29,660 nt of DNA, taken from assembly GCF_000006405.1 (NCBI RefSeq), contig NW_003214825.1:62376-92035 (forward strand). Reading direction: 5' to 3'. Made by a program: the position numbers and the translations under genes. Of this stretch, positions 17,801 through 25,573 are shown one piece after another; position 1 is the first letter of the stretch, and every line of letters begins with the position of its first letter. A model generated the notes under the pieces. The model made no database searches, was not told the origin of the DNA, and was given only the letters and a program-made list of their open reading frames with translations. The DNA is from Perkinsus marinus ATCC 50983 (taxonomy: Eukaryota; Perkinsozoa; Perkinsida; Perkinsidae).

Positions 17801-19694
17801 AGAAAATTTGGTATGCACGCATGCACATGATGATAGTAATAATAGTAATCAGTATTACAGTCCCTGAAGTAACTCATGTAACAAACAGTCTCCTCCTATT
17901 ACAGCGACAGCCGAGTACCTGAGAACCATTTGCAGTACACTTCACACAGCCAATCTATCTCATTAATATCTAATCATAAATATATCATATATATTCATAT
18001 AAAACTCAGGGATGTTATTATCGAGGTTTCACCAGTTTTACGTGAAGTGGCGTAATACCCCATGTGAAAAACGCGATATTCGCGGTGATATGCAGTGATC
18101 GTGAAATGTGTTTTTCACTACTGTTTTTCATATCACTAGGGTGAAACTCCAATGTTCGATCGATACAATACCTATATATAGTTCTAATTCGAGTTATTGC
18201 ATACCACATAGTAATTGTCATTATATGTATATTATTTAAAAGCCATACCACTCGCCCCACGAAAAGCCATGTCGCATCTCACTGAGCTCACCGATCAATA
18301 TCGAGGTCAGCCCCCACGTCGTAAGCATGCCCAGCATGTTCAGTGAAAACAACCTCATACGGCACTTCACTCCGATCGAGCATCACCTGAGAGGAATCCC
18401 ACGTGTAAATTTTCGAGCGATTTTCGACGAGTAATTTATTCCGATGATCTCCAAAGGCAGCCCCTTTTTCATATTTTCAAACTTTCTCCGTAATCGTCAC
18501 AGAATCACCAATGAAATTCTCCAACATTTTCCTTTCTGCGGTCAATGACTTTGAGAAAATAAATTCTCCGACTGCCAAACCATGCAATTCGAGATGATCA
18601 TCAAAGTAATAATCCCCTAGTGATAACTACATAACTATAAAGATATTCACTACAGTGCGTGCCAATTCGATCTGCAAATGCGAGAGAAAATTGTGATTGT
18701 TTTCCGAGACTATTGTTCTCCGCATAAACAAATGTAAATATTGCTATGAACATGTGATGGGATAATGATATACTTTCGAGACTATGATAGCGACAAGTTG
18801 TTCACTATCATTAATCCCGGAATAGAAAAGACGCACATTCTTCACATTTGCATAGCATCAAATCCGCATGCACTTACAGGAAGCAGAAACTACCTCAGCT
18901 GGAAAATGCAAGAGCAATCGACTCTTACTTGAAAAAAAAATATTTTTTCCTTTCAAATGAAAATATTAACTTTATTCGGGCCGCGAATTTTATCAATTTT
19001 ATTATAAATTAGATCAACTCCACATTCTCCTCCTCCCCCGTAATACCTTCACCACTTTAGTGAACACTTTCCGTCCGAGTCCTCCACCAGAAACGGGATT
19101 ACAAATCACCAGGAGTCGAAAATCCTGAGGTCACTATTATTATCCGAGGCGGTGGCGGCCGTAGGAATCGAACCCGATACCTTTGGTAAGGTCCTTGGTG
19201 TTTTCCCATCAGAAGATTTCTCAGGAACGTAAGCCGCGGCGAGCTCGTACGGCGACATTCTCTGAAAATATGAGCACATCATATTTCCGCTTACGCCCAG
19301 AATTCGAGACGAGCATCCAAAGATTGTAACATTGATAATGATGGTGACACATGAGTAAATATTCCGCTATAGAAATCCAAGAAAAATCACATTCGCATCA
19401 ACCAAAGTGAATTTAGGAAATTTAACAGGAAAATCTGAGCGACTATATATAGAGAACATACACGAATACCTCCAAGCTGAACTTTGACGAGCTCACTTCT
19501 GAACTCAACCTATGAGCACCCTAATTTCCAAGAATGGATATACAATAGATCTGTGTGCCTACCCCGAGTAGTACCTTGGCATGCTGTACAGTTTTCCGAG
19601 GATATAATAGTATAATACTCACCGCTACGACGAGGATGAAGGAGACGCCAAAGCATGCCCACATGACTGGGTCCTTCAGATTTATATATTCCAT
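14893..19694 (-). CDS. Sphingosine-kinase-like lipid kinase (DAGK catalytic fold), about 15 exons
   Basis: Exons (minus): 19623-19694, 19181-19261, 19047-19124, 18292-18386, 17859-17918, 17714-17794, 17416-17502, about 16770-16892, 16667-about 16750, 16496-16612, 16130-16219, 15641-15723, 15499-15576, 15020-15080 and 14893-14969. Motifs in order: LLVICNPVSGGG (phosphate-loop strand), EVVFTEHAGHA, VAVIGGDCLLHELLQGL (nucleotide-binding motif, GDGLLHE in the family), LPFAIVPAGTNDGLANSLG, CWGFIADVE, GPIMSLTVTNVSHAA, ARCDDGVLSVCVIR and LLAMRSGTHLALPWIETY. These identify a sphingosine kinase/DAGK-family enzyme, which transfers ATP phosphate to a sphingoid or related lipid. Phases match at every junction except about 16770/16750, where a one-base shift near AATTTTTTGG or an unseen intron is needed. 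The Gly after the catalytic Asp is Cys. The first exon (DPVMWACFGVSFILVVA, a possible membrane anchor) is joined on phase alone; without it the start is ATG 19258. Several introns hold repeats. Confidence 0.88.
15620..15631 (-). repeat. tRNA B-box-like module in kinase intron 15577-15640
   Basis: In the gene sense the 64-nt intron reads GTAAGTCTCGGGTTCGAACC, then CTGGTGGCGGC. GGGTTCGAACCC is a textbook T-arm/B-box (GGTTCGANNCC) a few bases after the donor. Confidence 0.6.
15891..16098. mobile_element. MITE family 1, copy 3 (intronic, with internal expansion)
   Basis: Ends TGGAGTTTCACAACCCGCTT and GAAACTCCA. It holds the family blocks CGCGAAGTGGCGGAGTAAAA and TTACACTAGTGTTTTTTCAT, plus an extra central part with a tandem ATAGTCAT run (about 15985-16015) and the palindrome 16028-16054. 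It lies in kinase intron 15724-16129. Confidence 0.85.
16028..16054. repeat. Palindrome, 13-bp arms, one-base centre
   Basis: Left arm ACATATTCTACGA, centre C, right arm TCGTAGAATATGT. Perfect. It lies within MITE copy 3. Confidence 0.95.
16301..16419. mobile_element. MITE family 1, copy 4 (intronic, opposite orientation)
   Basis: Starts TGAATTTTCACCCTAGTGAT and ends CGTGAAACTCCA. The order of blocks is the reverse of copies 2, 3 and 5 (TATGAAAAACACCAGT first, TTACGCCACTTCACG last). It lies in kinase intron 16220-16495. Confidence 0.85.
16632..16644 (-). repeat. tRNA B-box-like module in kinase intron 16613-16666
   Basis: In the gene sense this 54-nt intron reads GTGGGTGATTGATTGGCCAC, then GCGGGTTCTATTCCCACGG. 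GGGTTCTATTCCC resembles a T-arm (GGTTCNANTCC), one base off consensus. Confidence 0.5.
16899..17222. repeat. Tandem array, about 63-bp unit, 5 copies, in a kinase intron
   Basis: Unit CAGTGTTGGAGTAGGAATAT, then ATGTAATCGCTTTCCTCAGC, then TGCTGAGCTCAGGAGTTTCC and TATA. The first two units are slightly longer (GTGGGAGTAGTAGG). Each unit resembles the terminal about 60 bp of element family 2. The array lies in intron 16893-17415, immediately next to the body of one such element. Confidence 0.93.
17223..17356. mobile_element. Element family 2 copy d, joined to the 63-bp array
   Basis: Contains the element body: CATATGAATTCGGGTGAAAG, CAAGAAATCCCCAAAATTTC, CATATTGCCACCTACACATG, and ends near GACCATGTGCATATTTTTCC. 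Together with the last array unit it makes one complete element; the other units are extra copies of its terminus. Confidence 0.6.
17365..17376 (-). repeat. tRNA B-box-like module in kinase intron 16893-17415
   Basis: In the gene sense, 40-50 nt after the donor the intron reads AGGGTTCGATCCTCGCA, a B-box match. It is preceded by GGTGGGTAGAGGGGAGGG, which may be an eroded A-box region. Confidence 0.55.
18022..18151. mobile_element. MITE family 1, copy 5 (intronic)
   Basis: About 130 bp, from CGAGGTTTCACCAGTTTTAC to GGGTGAAACTCCA. It includes CGTGAAGTGGCGTAATA, CGCGATATTCGCGGTGATAT and TTTTTCATATCACTAGGG. It lies in kinase intron 17919-18291. Confidence 0.85.
19164..19175 (-). repeat. tRNA B-box-like module in kinase intron 19125-19180
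   Basis: In the gene sense the 56-nt intron begins GTATCGGGTTCGATTCCTAC, followed by GGCCGCC. GGGTTCGATTCC is a consensus B-box directly after the splice donor. Confidence 0.6.
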
Positions 19695-20600
19695 AATCAC
19701 AAATATTACAATCCGTCTTCTCCCCGATCGAACACTTCGGGAGAGCCAAGATGAATTTCTACTAACAGCAAGGAATCCAATCGTCTCTCCAATGAACAAC
19801 AACAAACACGAGCAGTGATGGAAACAGAGCAGATGAAAATTCTGGATACTCAGCGCACTGGCCATATTTTCATACCAACAACGGATGTGTTACTTCCACG
19901 CCTCAACTGCCACGCTTGCGGCCAATAGGTTTTCTAGTATTAGAACAGACAATGATGACCACCTGTCACACTTGTATCGCGTTAAGTGAGTGATAGTGCC
20001 AATGTTAGATGATCTCTCAGATTACAGCCACTGAAAAGGCCGTCTCATCTCTACTTGGTAGGGAATAGGAACTGAGAATCGGAGTGACAGAGAATCGACT
20101 CCGAGTAAAGTGCGTGGGATCGCACTGTGAGGATACACGAAGTAGAGGTCGGATCGTAGGCTGAAAGTAGAGATTTTTATCGGTCTGTGGACGCTATGGA
20201 TTACCATGTATCTGTACGTATATGCACTCGTAAGTATTCGCATATGTGCGTGTTAGTTGTCACTCGCCACGAAAATGGTGGGTAGATTGTTCGGCAACAA
20301 ATGAGGTTCAATTCTCCCAGTCGTGGTTGACGCGTATCAACTTAATAGCCTTATCCCCAGCGAGGACTCTCGCTTTCCTCTGTCAAAAACTGAGTTCTTC
20401 AGTGGACTGTCTACCATCGGAGTGTTCTTGCAAGAAGTCTTCGGTACAGTGTAACCGTGTACTCAACCATGTACTCGAAGATTCATCAACCTCGCCCGCC
20501 CGACAGTTTTGATATATCACTCATCAATTCAGAAGCATGACTAAGATAAAAAGTATCTCCCATCTTAAACTACTTGAGTTAACTATGTCCGCTCCCAAAG
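19695..20600. other. Intergenic upstream of the kinase; SINE-like trace
   Basis: Likely contains the kinase promoter. A B-box-like GAGGTTCAATTCTCC occurs at 20302-20316, preceded by TGGTGGGTAGATTG. The plus-strand ORF at 20246-20512 (88 aa, Cys- and Ser-rich) overlaps it and has no recognisable domain. Confidence 0.4.
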
Positions 20601-20634
20601 AAGAATATAACCGCATCAGTGATGGGACCGACGC

Positions 20635-20649
20635 GGCGTCGGCGACGCC
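20635..20649. repeat. Palindrome, 7-bp arms, one-base centre
   Basis: GGCGTCG, centre G, CGACGCC; overlapped on its left by CGACGC-G-GCGTCG. Confidence 0.9.
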
Positions 20650-20929
20650 GATGTCCATCATCTACTATTACTACCTCATACTCGTAGTTTTCATTCGAGG
20701 AAACCCATAGACGGCATACATGAAACTGGTGCCCGCAAAGTGAAGATTCACTGCGAGACCAGATTCACGTATGCAGACCCGAACATGGTTTCCAGTATTA
20801 CCGCAGCTGAGTGTTTCCCCACCAAGAAATCCTAGTGTACTTCTCTACGACGTAACTCTCACTTACGATATCAACTTCAAATAGGAAATGTAACTGTCGT
20901 GTTCGTGTAGGGGGCGTTCGTTTTCGACA

Positions 20930-21205
20930 AACTGTCAAATGCGATACACGATCGTAAAAATGACAACTTGTCAATTTTAGTTATAAGCTTCCTGAAGCGT
21001 TATTTCGACACTACTACTCGTCAAGTTGTCAAGAACATCTAGGATCAAGGCGGTCGTGATCTGGACAACTTGATAAAAACGTTGTTTATCAGCTATTAAC
21101 GTAGTTTGTGCCAACCACATGTTGTCGAAAGTCCAGTTCGCTTTCATTATTGACAAGGGAATGACATAATTGAGGCGATGACTAACTTCGACAACTTGTC
21201 AATTC
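20930..21205. repeat. Cluster of CGACAACTTGTCAA-like motifs
   Basis: Within about 280 bp occur TTCGACAAACTGTCAA, TGACAACTTGTCAATTTTAG, CGTCAAGTTGTCAAGAAC, TGGACAACTTGATAAAAACG and TTCGACAACTTGTCAATTCC. The core GACAACTTGTC is itself a palindrome with a one-base centre. It could be a decayed tandem satellite or a cluster of binding sites; no gene overlaps it. Confidence 0.7.
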
Positions 21206-21314
21206 CAGAGGATGCTATTTGAAGATACTCGATTTTAATATTTATTTATAATCTATTTGAAGATACTCGATGGATTTTGCGCCACTGTTCATTGATATCT
21301 ATGTATTACTGGGT

Positions 21315-21343
21315 ATTGCGTATACATTCAATGTATACGCAAT
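21315..21343. repeat. Palindrome, 14-bp arms, one-base centre
   Basis: ATTGCGTATACATT, centre C, AATGTATACGCAAT. Perfect. Confidence 0.95.
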
Positions 21344-21568
21344 GTCATTGAATCTTCTCTGCTACATTTGATTTCATCTCGGAATTTGCTCTTGGTTGCT
21401 TTTTCATTGTGGTAGGGCTAATTTTTGATGATAGTTGGCTGCCCTTAGGAGAGGTTCATTATTCATGACTGAATAACTCTGAGTCATGACGACTCTGAGT
21501 ATATAACTTCAACTTCGAACTCCACAATGTGTGTATAGAATAGTTGAAAGGGACTCCAAATCTATACA

Positions 21569-21625
21569 GACTAGTAGTGAGTAAGAGTTCTACTAGTCAA
21601 ATTCTTGTTCGTTGCGAACAAGAAA
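21569..21625. repeat. Two adjacent hairpins
   Basis: GACTAGTAG...CTACTAGTC (9-bp arms, 12-nt loop, 21569-21598), followed at about 21603-21625 by TTCTTGTTCG-TTG-CGAACAAGAA (10-bp arms, 3-nt loop). Confidence 0.8.
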
Positions 21626-21899
21626 GTTTTCCATGTAACACTGTGAGTGTTTACATGAATAGGGTATCGAAACACACGTCAATGTTCAGTAGATCAGTAG
21701 TGCATGCACGACAGTAGACGCAGAGCCGTGAGCCTCAATCGCCTTGAGGGCACTATATGTGGCAGGCTAATTATATTTAAATTGCGAGACGTAGTAGTAA
21801 TGATACATTGATACCGATGGAGAATATGACAAGAGAGGAGTTGAAATTTTTGTATAATAACCGCCAGTGAGAACGTCTGGCCGTCGATGTTGGAAGTTG

Positions 21900-22266
21900 A
21901 GGCTGCATTAGTAGAAGTATTGGAAGAGTGAGGCCCGTACTCGAAGGGAGAATTATCTGGTAGCCGGTTGATTCTGCCCATCTCTTGTAGGTACTCTAGA
22001 AGGATAATTTCATTCCTTTCAAATCTATGGAGTACTGCCAGACGTTGATTCTCCCTCGCTGTAGCTCTTCGTCTCTGCGGCAGATGTGTGGATCTGAGGT
22101 TGACACGGACCTTCTCGTGGAAGGCAATGAGCTTGTCAACGAAGATATTGATGTTGGGATGTTGACGGGAAGGGACATGAGATCCCAGTGAAGTATGTAA
22201 GGCTTCGGTCGCGGTGTTGGTAGTACCAACTTGGTACGATGTGCTCCACCGGGTCTTGCGGCCCAA
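21900..22266 (-). pseudogene. MULE-type transposase, C-terminal fragment
   Basis: The minus-strand ORF gives RWSTSYQVGTTNTATEALHT, then RQHPNINIFVDKLIAFHEKV, and an Arg-rich region before FERNEIILLEYLQEMGRIN. The (R)TTN..tEalH.sl..hv..hPni..F pattern is the C-terminal part of MULE/FLYWCH-associated transposases, including the region of the third catalytic acid (Glu of TEALH). No N-terminal DDE parts are seen upstream on this strand, so it is a stranded fragment. The ORF continues to 21694 without recognisable content. Confidence 0.55.
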
Positions 22267-22378
22267 TGTACAGGAGGATATGTGGAACCTAGTATTGTGA
22301 ATACCCAGTTGATATATCCAGAAGTATACGCAATATACCCGAACTTACGGGTGTCGGGTTACTAAGGGAAAGGTGATT

Positions 22379-22389
22379 GGATCGAATCC
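22379..22389 (+). repeat. B-box-like trace
   Basis: GGATCGAATCC followed by TTGGTAGAGTCC, about 120 bp before the better-preserved SINE head at 22454. Possibly a second degraded copy of the same family. Confidence 0.4.
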
Positions 22390-22453
22390 TTGGTAGAGTC
22401 CTATATTTGGGAGGGGAGGTGATGACTGTTGATGAGACTCACCGTTAGTGATT

Positions 22454-22535
22454 GGGGAATGGCGTAGTGGTTTGAGTAGTGCGTTTTAGAGGAGAGTGTC
22501 GTAGGTTCAATTCTTGGCAGTGGCATTGCCAATGC
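22454..22535 (+). mobile_element. tRNA-derived SINE head
   Basis: TGGCGTAGTGG at 22460-22470 matches the Pol III A-box consensus TRGCNNAGYGG; GGTTCAATTCT at 22503 matches the B-box. The 33-nt spacing is normal for tRNA-like promoters. The segment cannot fold as a full tRNA, so it is a SINE-like promoter module. TTGGCAGTGGCATTGCC follows. Confidence 0.6.
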
Positions 22536-22615
22536 TGCATTGGTGGAGGTGGGAGCCGGTGACTTCACTCTGGACCCCTGCGGGGTTCAGAGTCGGTAGC
22601 TGGAAGTAGTAGACG

Positions 22616-23224
22616 GTGAGTGAGCTCGTGACCGAAAGTGGAGTCAGAGCACACTGGCCCAGTGTCACTGGGCCGCCGCCGGAAACAGCTACCGCCCCAA
22701 CCGTGCGTATCCCACCACCGGGTCGCAGTGGCAGAACACCCATCATGCACACCCGTATCTTGGCTTCCGATGCCACGCTACGGATAATGCGCGCGCACAA
22801 GAATCAGGACGCAGTACGCAAGATACGGGACGTTTCAGGATACGTGAGAAACGGCGAGCTATGGGACGCTGTACATTCGGATTCAGCGTTCAGTTCATTC
22901 ACTCTTCAATCAAGTGCTTTGTTGAACAGAGTCTGTTCTTTGCAGTTGTTGCACTTTGTCTTTGTAGTTATTTGGCCGTTGTATCCCTTGAAGCTGGACA
23001 TCAACCTCAGTATCCACGGCAGTACCATTAACATCGTCTACACCAATGGGTTTACTACTAAAGGTCCGACTACTACTGGGCCATCTATTATTTCTCTTGC
23101 TCGGATTCCTCGTGGCTTCCAATCCACTGGGCCGCCGAGGCAGGCGAAAGGCATCGGACAAATACTGCTGCCGAGGCTCTTCATGGTTCGCTTGAGGATC
23201 ACTTTCGAGTATGATTTTATTTAA
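22616..23224 (+). other. Open frame of 202 codons, unrecognised
   Basis: The longest unassigned frame in the transposon-rich region. It opens with a Pro/Thr-rich stretch (TGPPPETATAPTVRIPPP), then a basic MHTRILASDATLRIMRAHKN, and a hydrophobic LLHFVFVVIWPLYPL. A minus-strand frame of 107 codons overlaps its 3' half. I recognise no family, and there is no clear splice context. Either strand could be an exon, or neither. Confidence 0.25.
22656..22674. repeat. Palindrome, 9-bp arms, one-base centre
   Basis: GGCCCAGTG, centre T, CACTGGGCC. Confidence 0.95.
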
Positions 23225-23382
23225 GAGTCTCAAGTCAATACAGAAGTCTTAAGTTCTCTAAATCGAATTAAAGTTGGAGCACCCACCCCGTATTGTCTGA
23301 CCAAAAAGACAACCTAAGATATGGTGATCAGCAACGCAACGTCTATTGCCGGGGCGTTACACGCCTGTTGGCGTATCGCAAA

Positions 23383-23439
23383 ATTGTAAGGCTTACAACG
23401 ACTAATGCACCGTGCATTAGTCGTTGTAAGCCTTACAAT
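23383..23439. repeat. Perfect 57-bp palindrome, 28-bp arms, one-base centre
   Basis: Left arm begins ATTGTAAGGCTTACAACG and ends CTAATGCAC; centre C at 23411; the right arm is the exact reverse complement. No mismatch in 28 pairs. No gene overlaps it. Confidence 0.97.
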
Positions 23440-23754
23440 GCATATGCACGCTAGAGTGGTAAAGAGCGGCAGTGAAATCCCATGCCATGACAGAAATAAA
23501 AGAGGAAAGGTCGATAAAAACTAACGAGACCAGTGGACGGGAGTCTCCCAATCCCACACAGCAAGAGTAGCGGTACCTACAGAGAGAATTCATAGGTGGA
23601 GGTGGTTAGCTTGGGCAAGGGTGAGTGAAACGTGAAGCAGTTCCTTAGTCGAGTAGAGGAGCATGAAGAAGGTGATCAGAAACATCTCCTGAGCGAACAA
23701 GCCGTTTCGGGTCGAAACTTCCGATCCAAAAAGCGAGCGAGATACCGAAAGGTG

Positions 23755-23880
23755 CTTCCCGGTGCCCCTAAAATGCTACCGGCACCCCTAAAATGCTGCC
23801 GGCGCCCCTAAAATACTAAAATACTCCGCTCGCCCCAAAATTACTTTTTTCGCCCCTAAAATACTTGAGAGCTCCCTCGG
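23755..23880. repeat. Short repeats with GCCCCTAAAATGCT unit
   Basis: CCGGYRCCCCTAAAATGCTR units of about 20 bp, three close copies plus decayed ones (CGCCCCAAAATTAC, CGCCCCTAAAATAC). Each contains CCCTAAA, the unit of plant-type telomeres (TTTAGGG). Confidence 0.75.
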
Positions 23881-23891
23881 CGCCTGCGGCG

Positions 23892-23906
23892 CCGACATGA
23901 TGTCGG
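23892..23906. repeat. Palindrome, 7-bp arms, one-base centre
   Basis: CCGACAT, centre G, ATGTCGG. Confidence 0.9.
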
Positions 23907-24033
23907 GGACATCTCGCTTACACTTCTCTTTCACTAATCTATCCCACTCGTAAATTATCTATTCGAGTGGTTTTCCTACGATAAAGCTGTTGGCGAAGCG
24001 AAGTGATCCGTTGACGAAATTCGCGGCTGATAG

Positions 24034-24056
24034 GTTTGGAGTCCAAACTTTGGACT
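24034..24056. repeat. Two overlapping palindromes, one-base centres
   Basis: GTTTGGA-G-TCCAAAC (7-bp arms) overlaps AGTCCAAA-C-TTTGGACT (8-bp arms). Confidence 0.95.
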
Positions 24057-24175
24057 GACCTCTCCGCTGTCGACTCTCGAGTAAAGTGGCATTTCGCCAA
24101 GCATATTGGCATAAACCAAGTGAAACACTATTTTCGTGCATTAGCTTGGCTAATATCTTGCATTCGTGGAGCTGG

Positions 24176-24194
24176 ACAGTGAAAATTTCACTGT
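24176..24194. repeat. Palindrome, 9-bp arms, one-base centre
   Basis: ACAGTGAAA, centre A, TTTCACTGT. Confidence 0.95.
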
Positions 24195-25111
24195 GAAATG
24201 TTGTCGAAAGTAGGAAAATTTTGATGATGAATTTGAAGTTTGAAAATTTGAAATGATTGCCAGATTAGGATTCCGACAAGCTGCAGTAATTTTCGGAATG
24301 ACAATGACCGTCATGATCGTAACTGGGAGCTCTCGTGACGAGCATCACCACCCCACGGATGGTCGCCAGCTACCTACAATCCGACCACATCTTAGTTGAC
24401 TGTACCACTGATATTCTGGCAGCCGAGTGCGTGATGTTCACAATGGCTTCTATCACCCCAAATGGGTCAGCCTTACCTGTACTGGTAGGCTTAGTCAGAA
24501 GTGAGAATGCTGTGAGCATTGGGCATGTCCTCGAGCAGTTCCACAACTTGGTTAGAGAAGCTGGATACTCTGAGCTACCAACAATCAGACGAGTAACTCA
24601 AGATGGCTCACCCGCACTTCATGCAACGATTCAATCCTTCTACCATTCGACAACCATAACTTTTAGCTTCTTCCACTCCATGCAGATGGCCAAGGAGAAA
24701 AAACCTGCTACTATGGAGGCAGCAGTTTGGAATGAAGTGAAAGCCGACTTACGCACAGTCGGCTTAGCTAGCAGTGCTGCAGAACATCAAGTTCTCCTTC
24801 AACTGCTGTCATCCAAGTGGGAAGCGCGGCCAGAGCATGGAGTTACTGATCTCCTCAAAAAACTCGAGGAAGGAGGATGGTTGAACCTTGACAATTTCCG
24901 CTGTCGATGGACTTCACATCACACTGGGGGTATTGGTGGACGCACCTCAAATGCTCTTGAGTGCTTCCACAAGTTCTTGAAGGAGAAGTTGTTGAAGAAT
25001 CATCGTATGCAGACTCTGTTCCAGTTCTCACACCTTAACCGGTCCGGAATGGAGGGCTGTGTCCAACTACAACAAGGACAAGTCGCTACGCCGATATGTG
25101 ACGAAGGAGGA

Positions 25112-25128
25112 CTGTCCTCCGAGGACAG
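25112..25128. repeat. Palindrome, 8-bp arms, one-base centre
   Basis: CTGTCCTC, centre C, GAGGACAG; within the transposase region. Confidence 0.95.
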
Positions 25129-25320
25129 GTTGGAGGCAGCTGGGATCAAATCCTGCTCCCACATGCGTCCTTGCTCGAGATCTTCCCATTATCGCGAGGA
25201 GAAGGCCCATACGTATATATTCACCGAGAAAGCATCTTAAAGTAACGAGGAGGCCGAATCCCAGCTCACAGCAAGGATCACACTCAACTACTCAAGTTTC
25301 GATCAAGTCCGTCGAATCAC

Positions 25321-25343
25321 TCACAACGACGTTGTGACAACGT
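25321..25343. repeat. Overlapping palindromes, one-base centres, at a frame break
   Basis: TCACAACG-A-CGTTGTGA (8-bp arms, 25321-25337) overlaps ACGTTGT-G-ACAACGT (7-bp arms, 25329-25343). The stop codon TGA ending the second transposase frame is at 25335-25337, inside the first palindrome; the SWIM frame starts two bases after the second. Confidence 0.95.
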
Positions 25344-25573
25344 CATGCTCGTGACCTACCTTCTGACTCCAGATGTTAGGACATTGCCGAAGGATGGTGG
25401 ACCCCGATGCACTTGCTCGAAATATGCTCGATGGGCAAAGTGTAAGCATCTCGTCGCTCTTGGTCATTTACTCGGTGTGGACGACAAGCAGGCTTGGGAC
25501 ATTGTGAAAGCTCGGCTCGAGAGGAAGAAAGCTCGAGTATGTCACGGACTCAATCTACCACAGAGGCCACGAT

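Noticed and set aside
22616-23224. Confident gene call for the 202-codon ORF
   Set aside because: No recognisable domain, an overlapping antisense frame, and a location in transposon debris; listed only as a low-confidence open frame.
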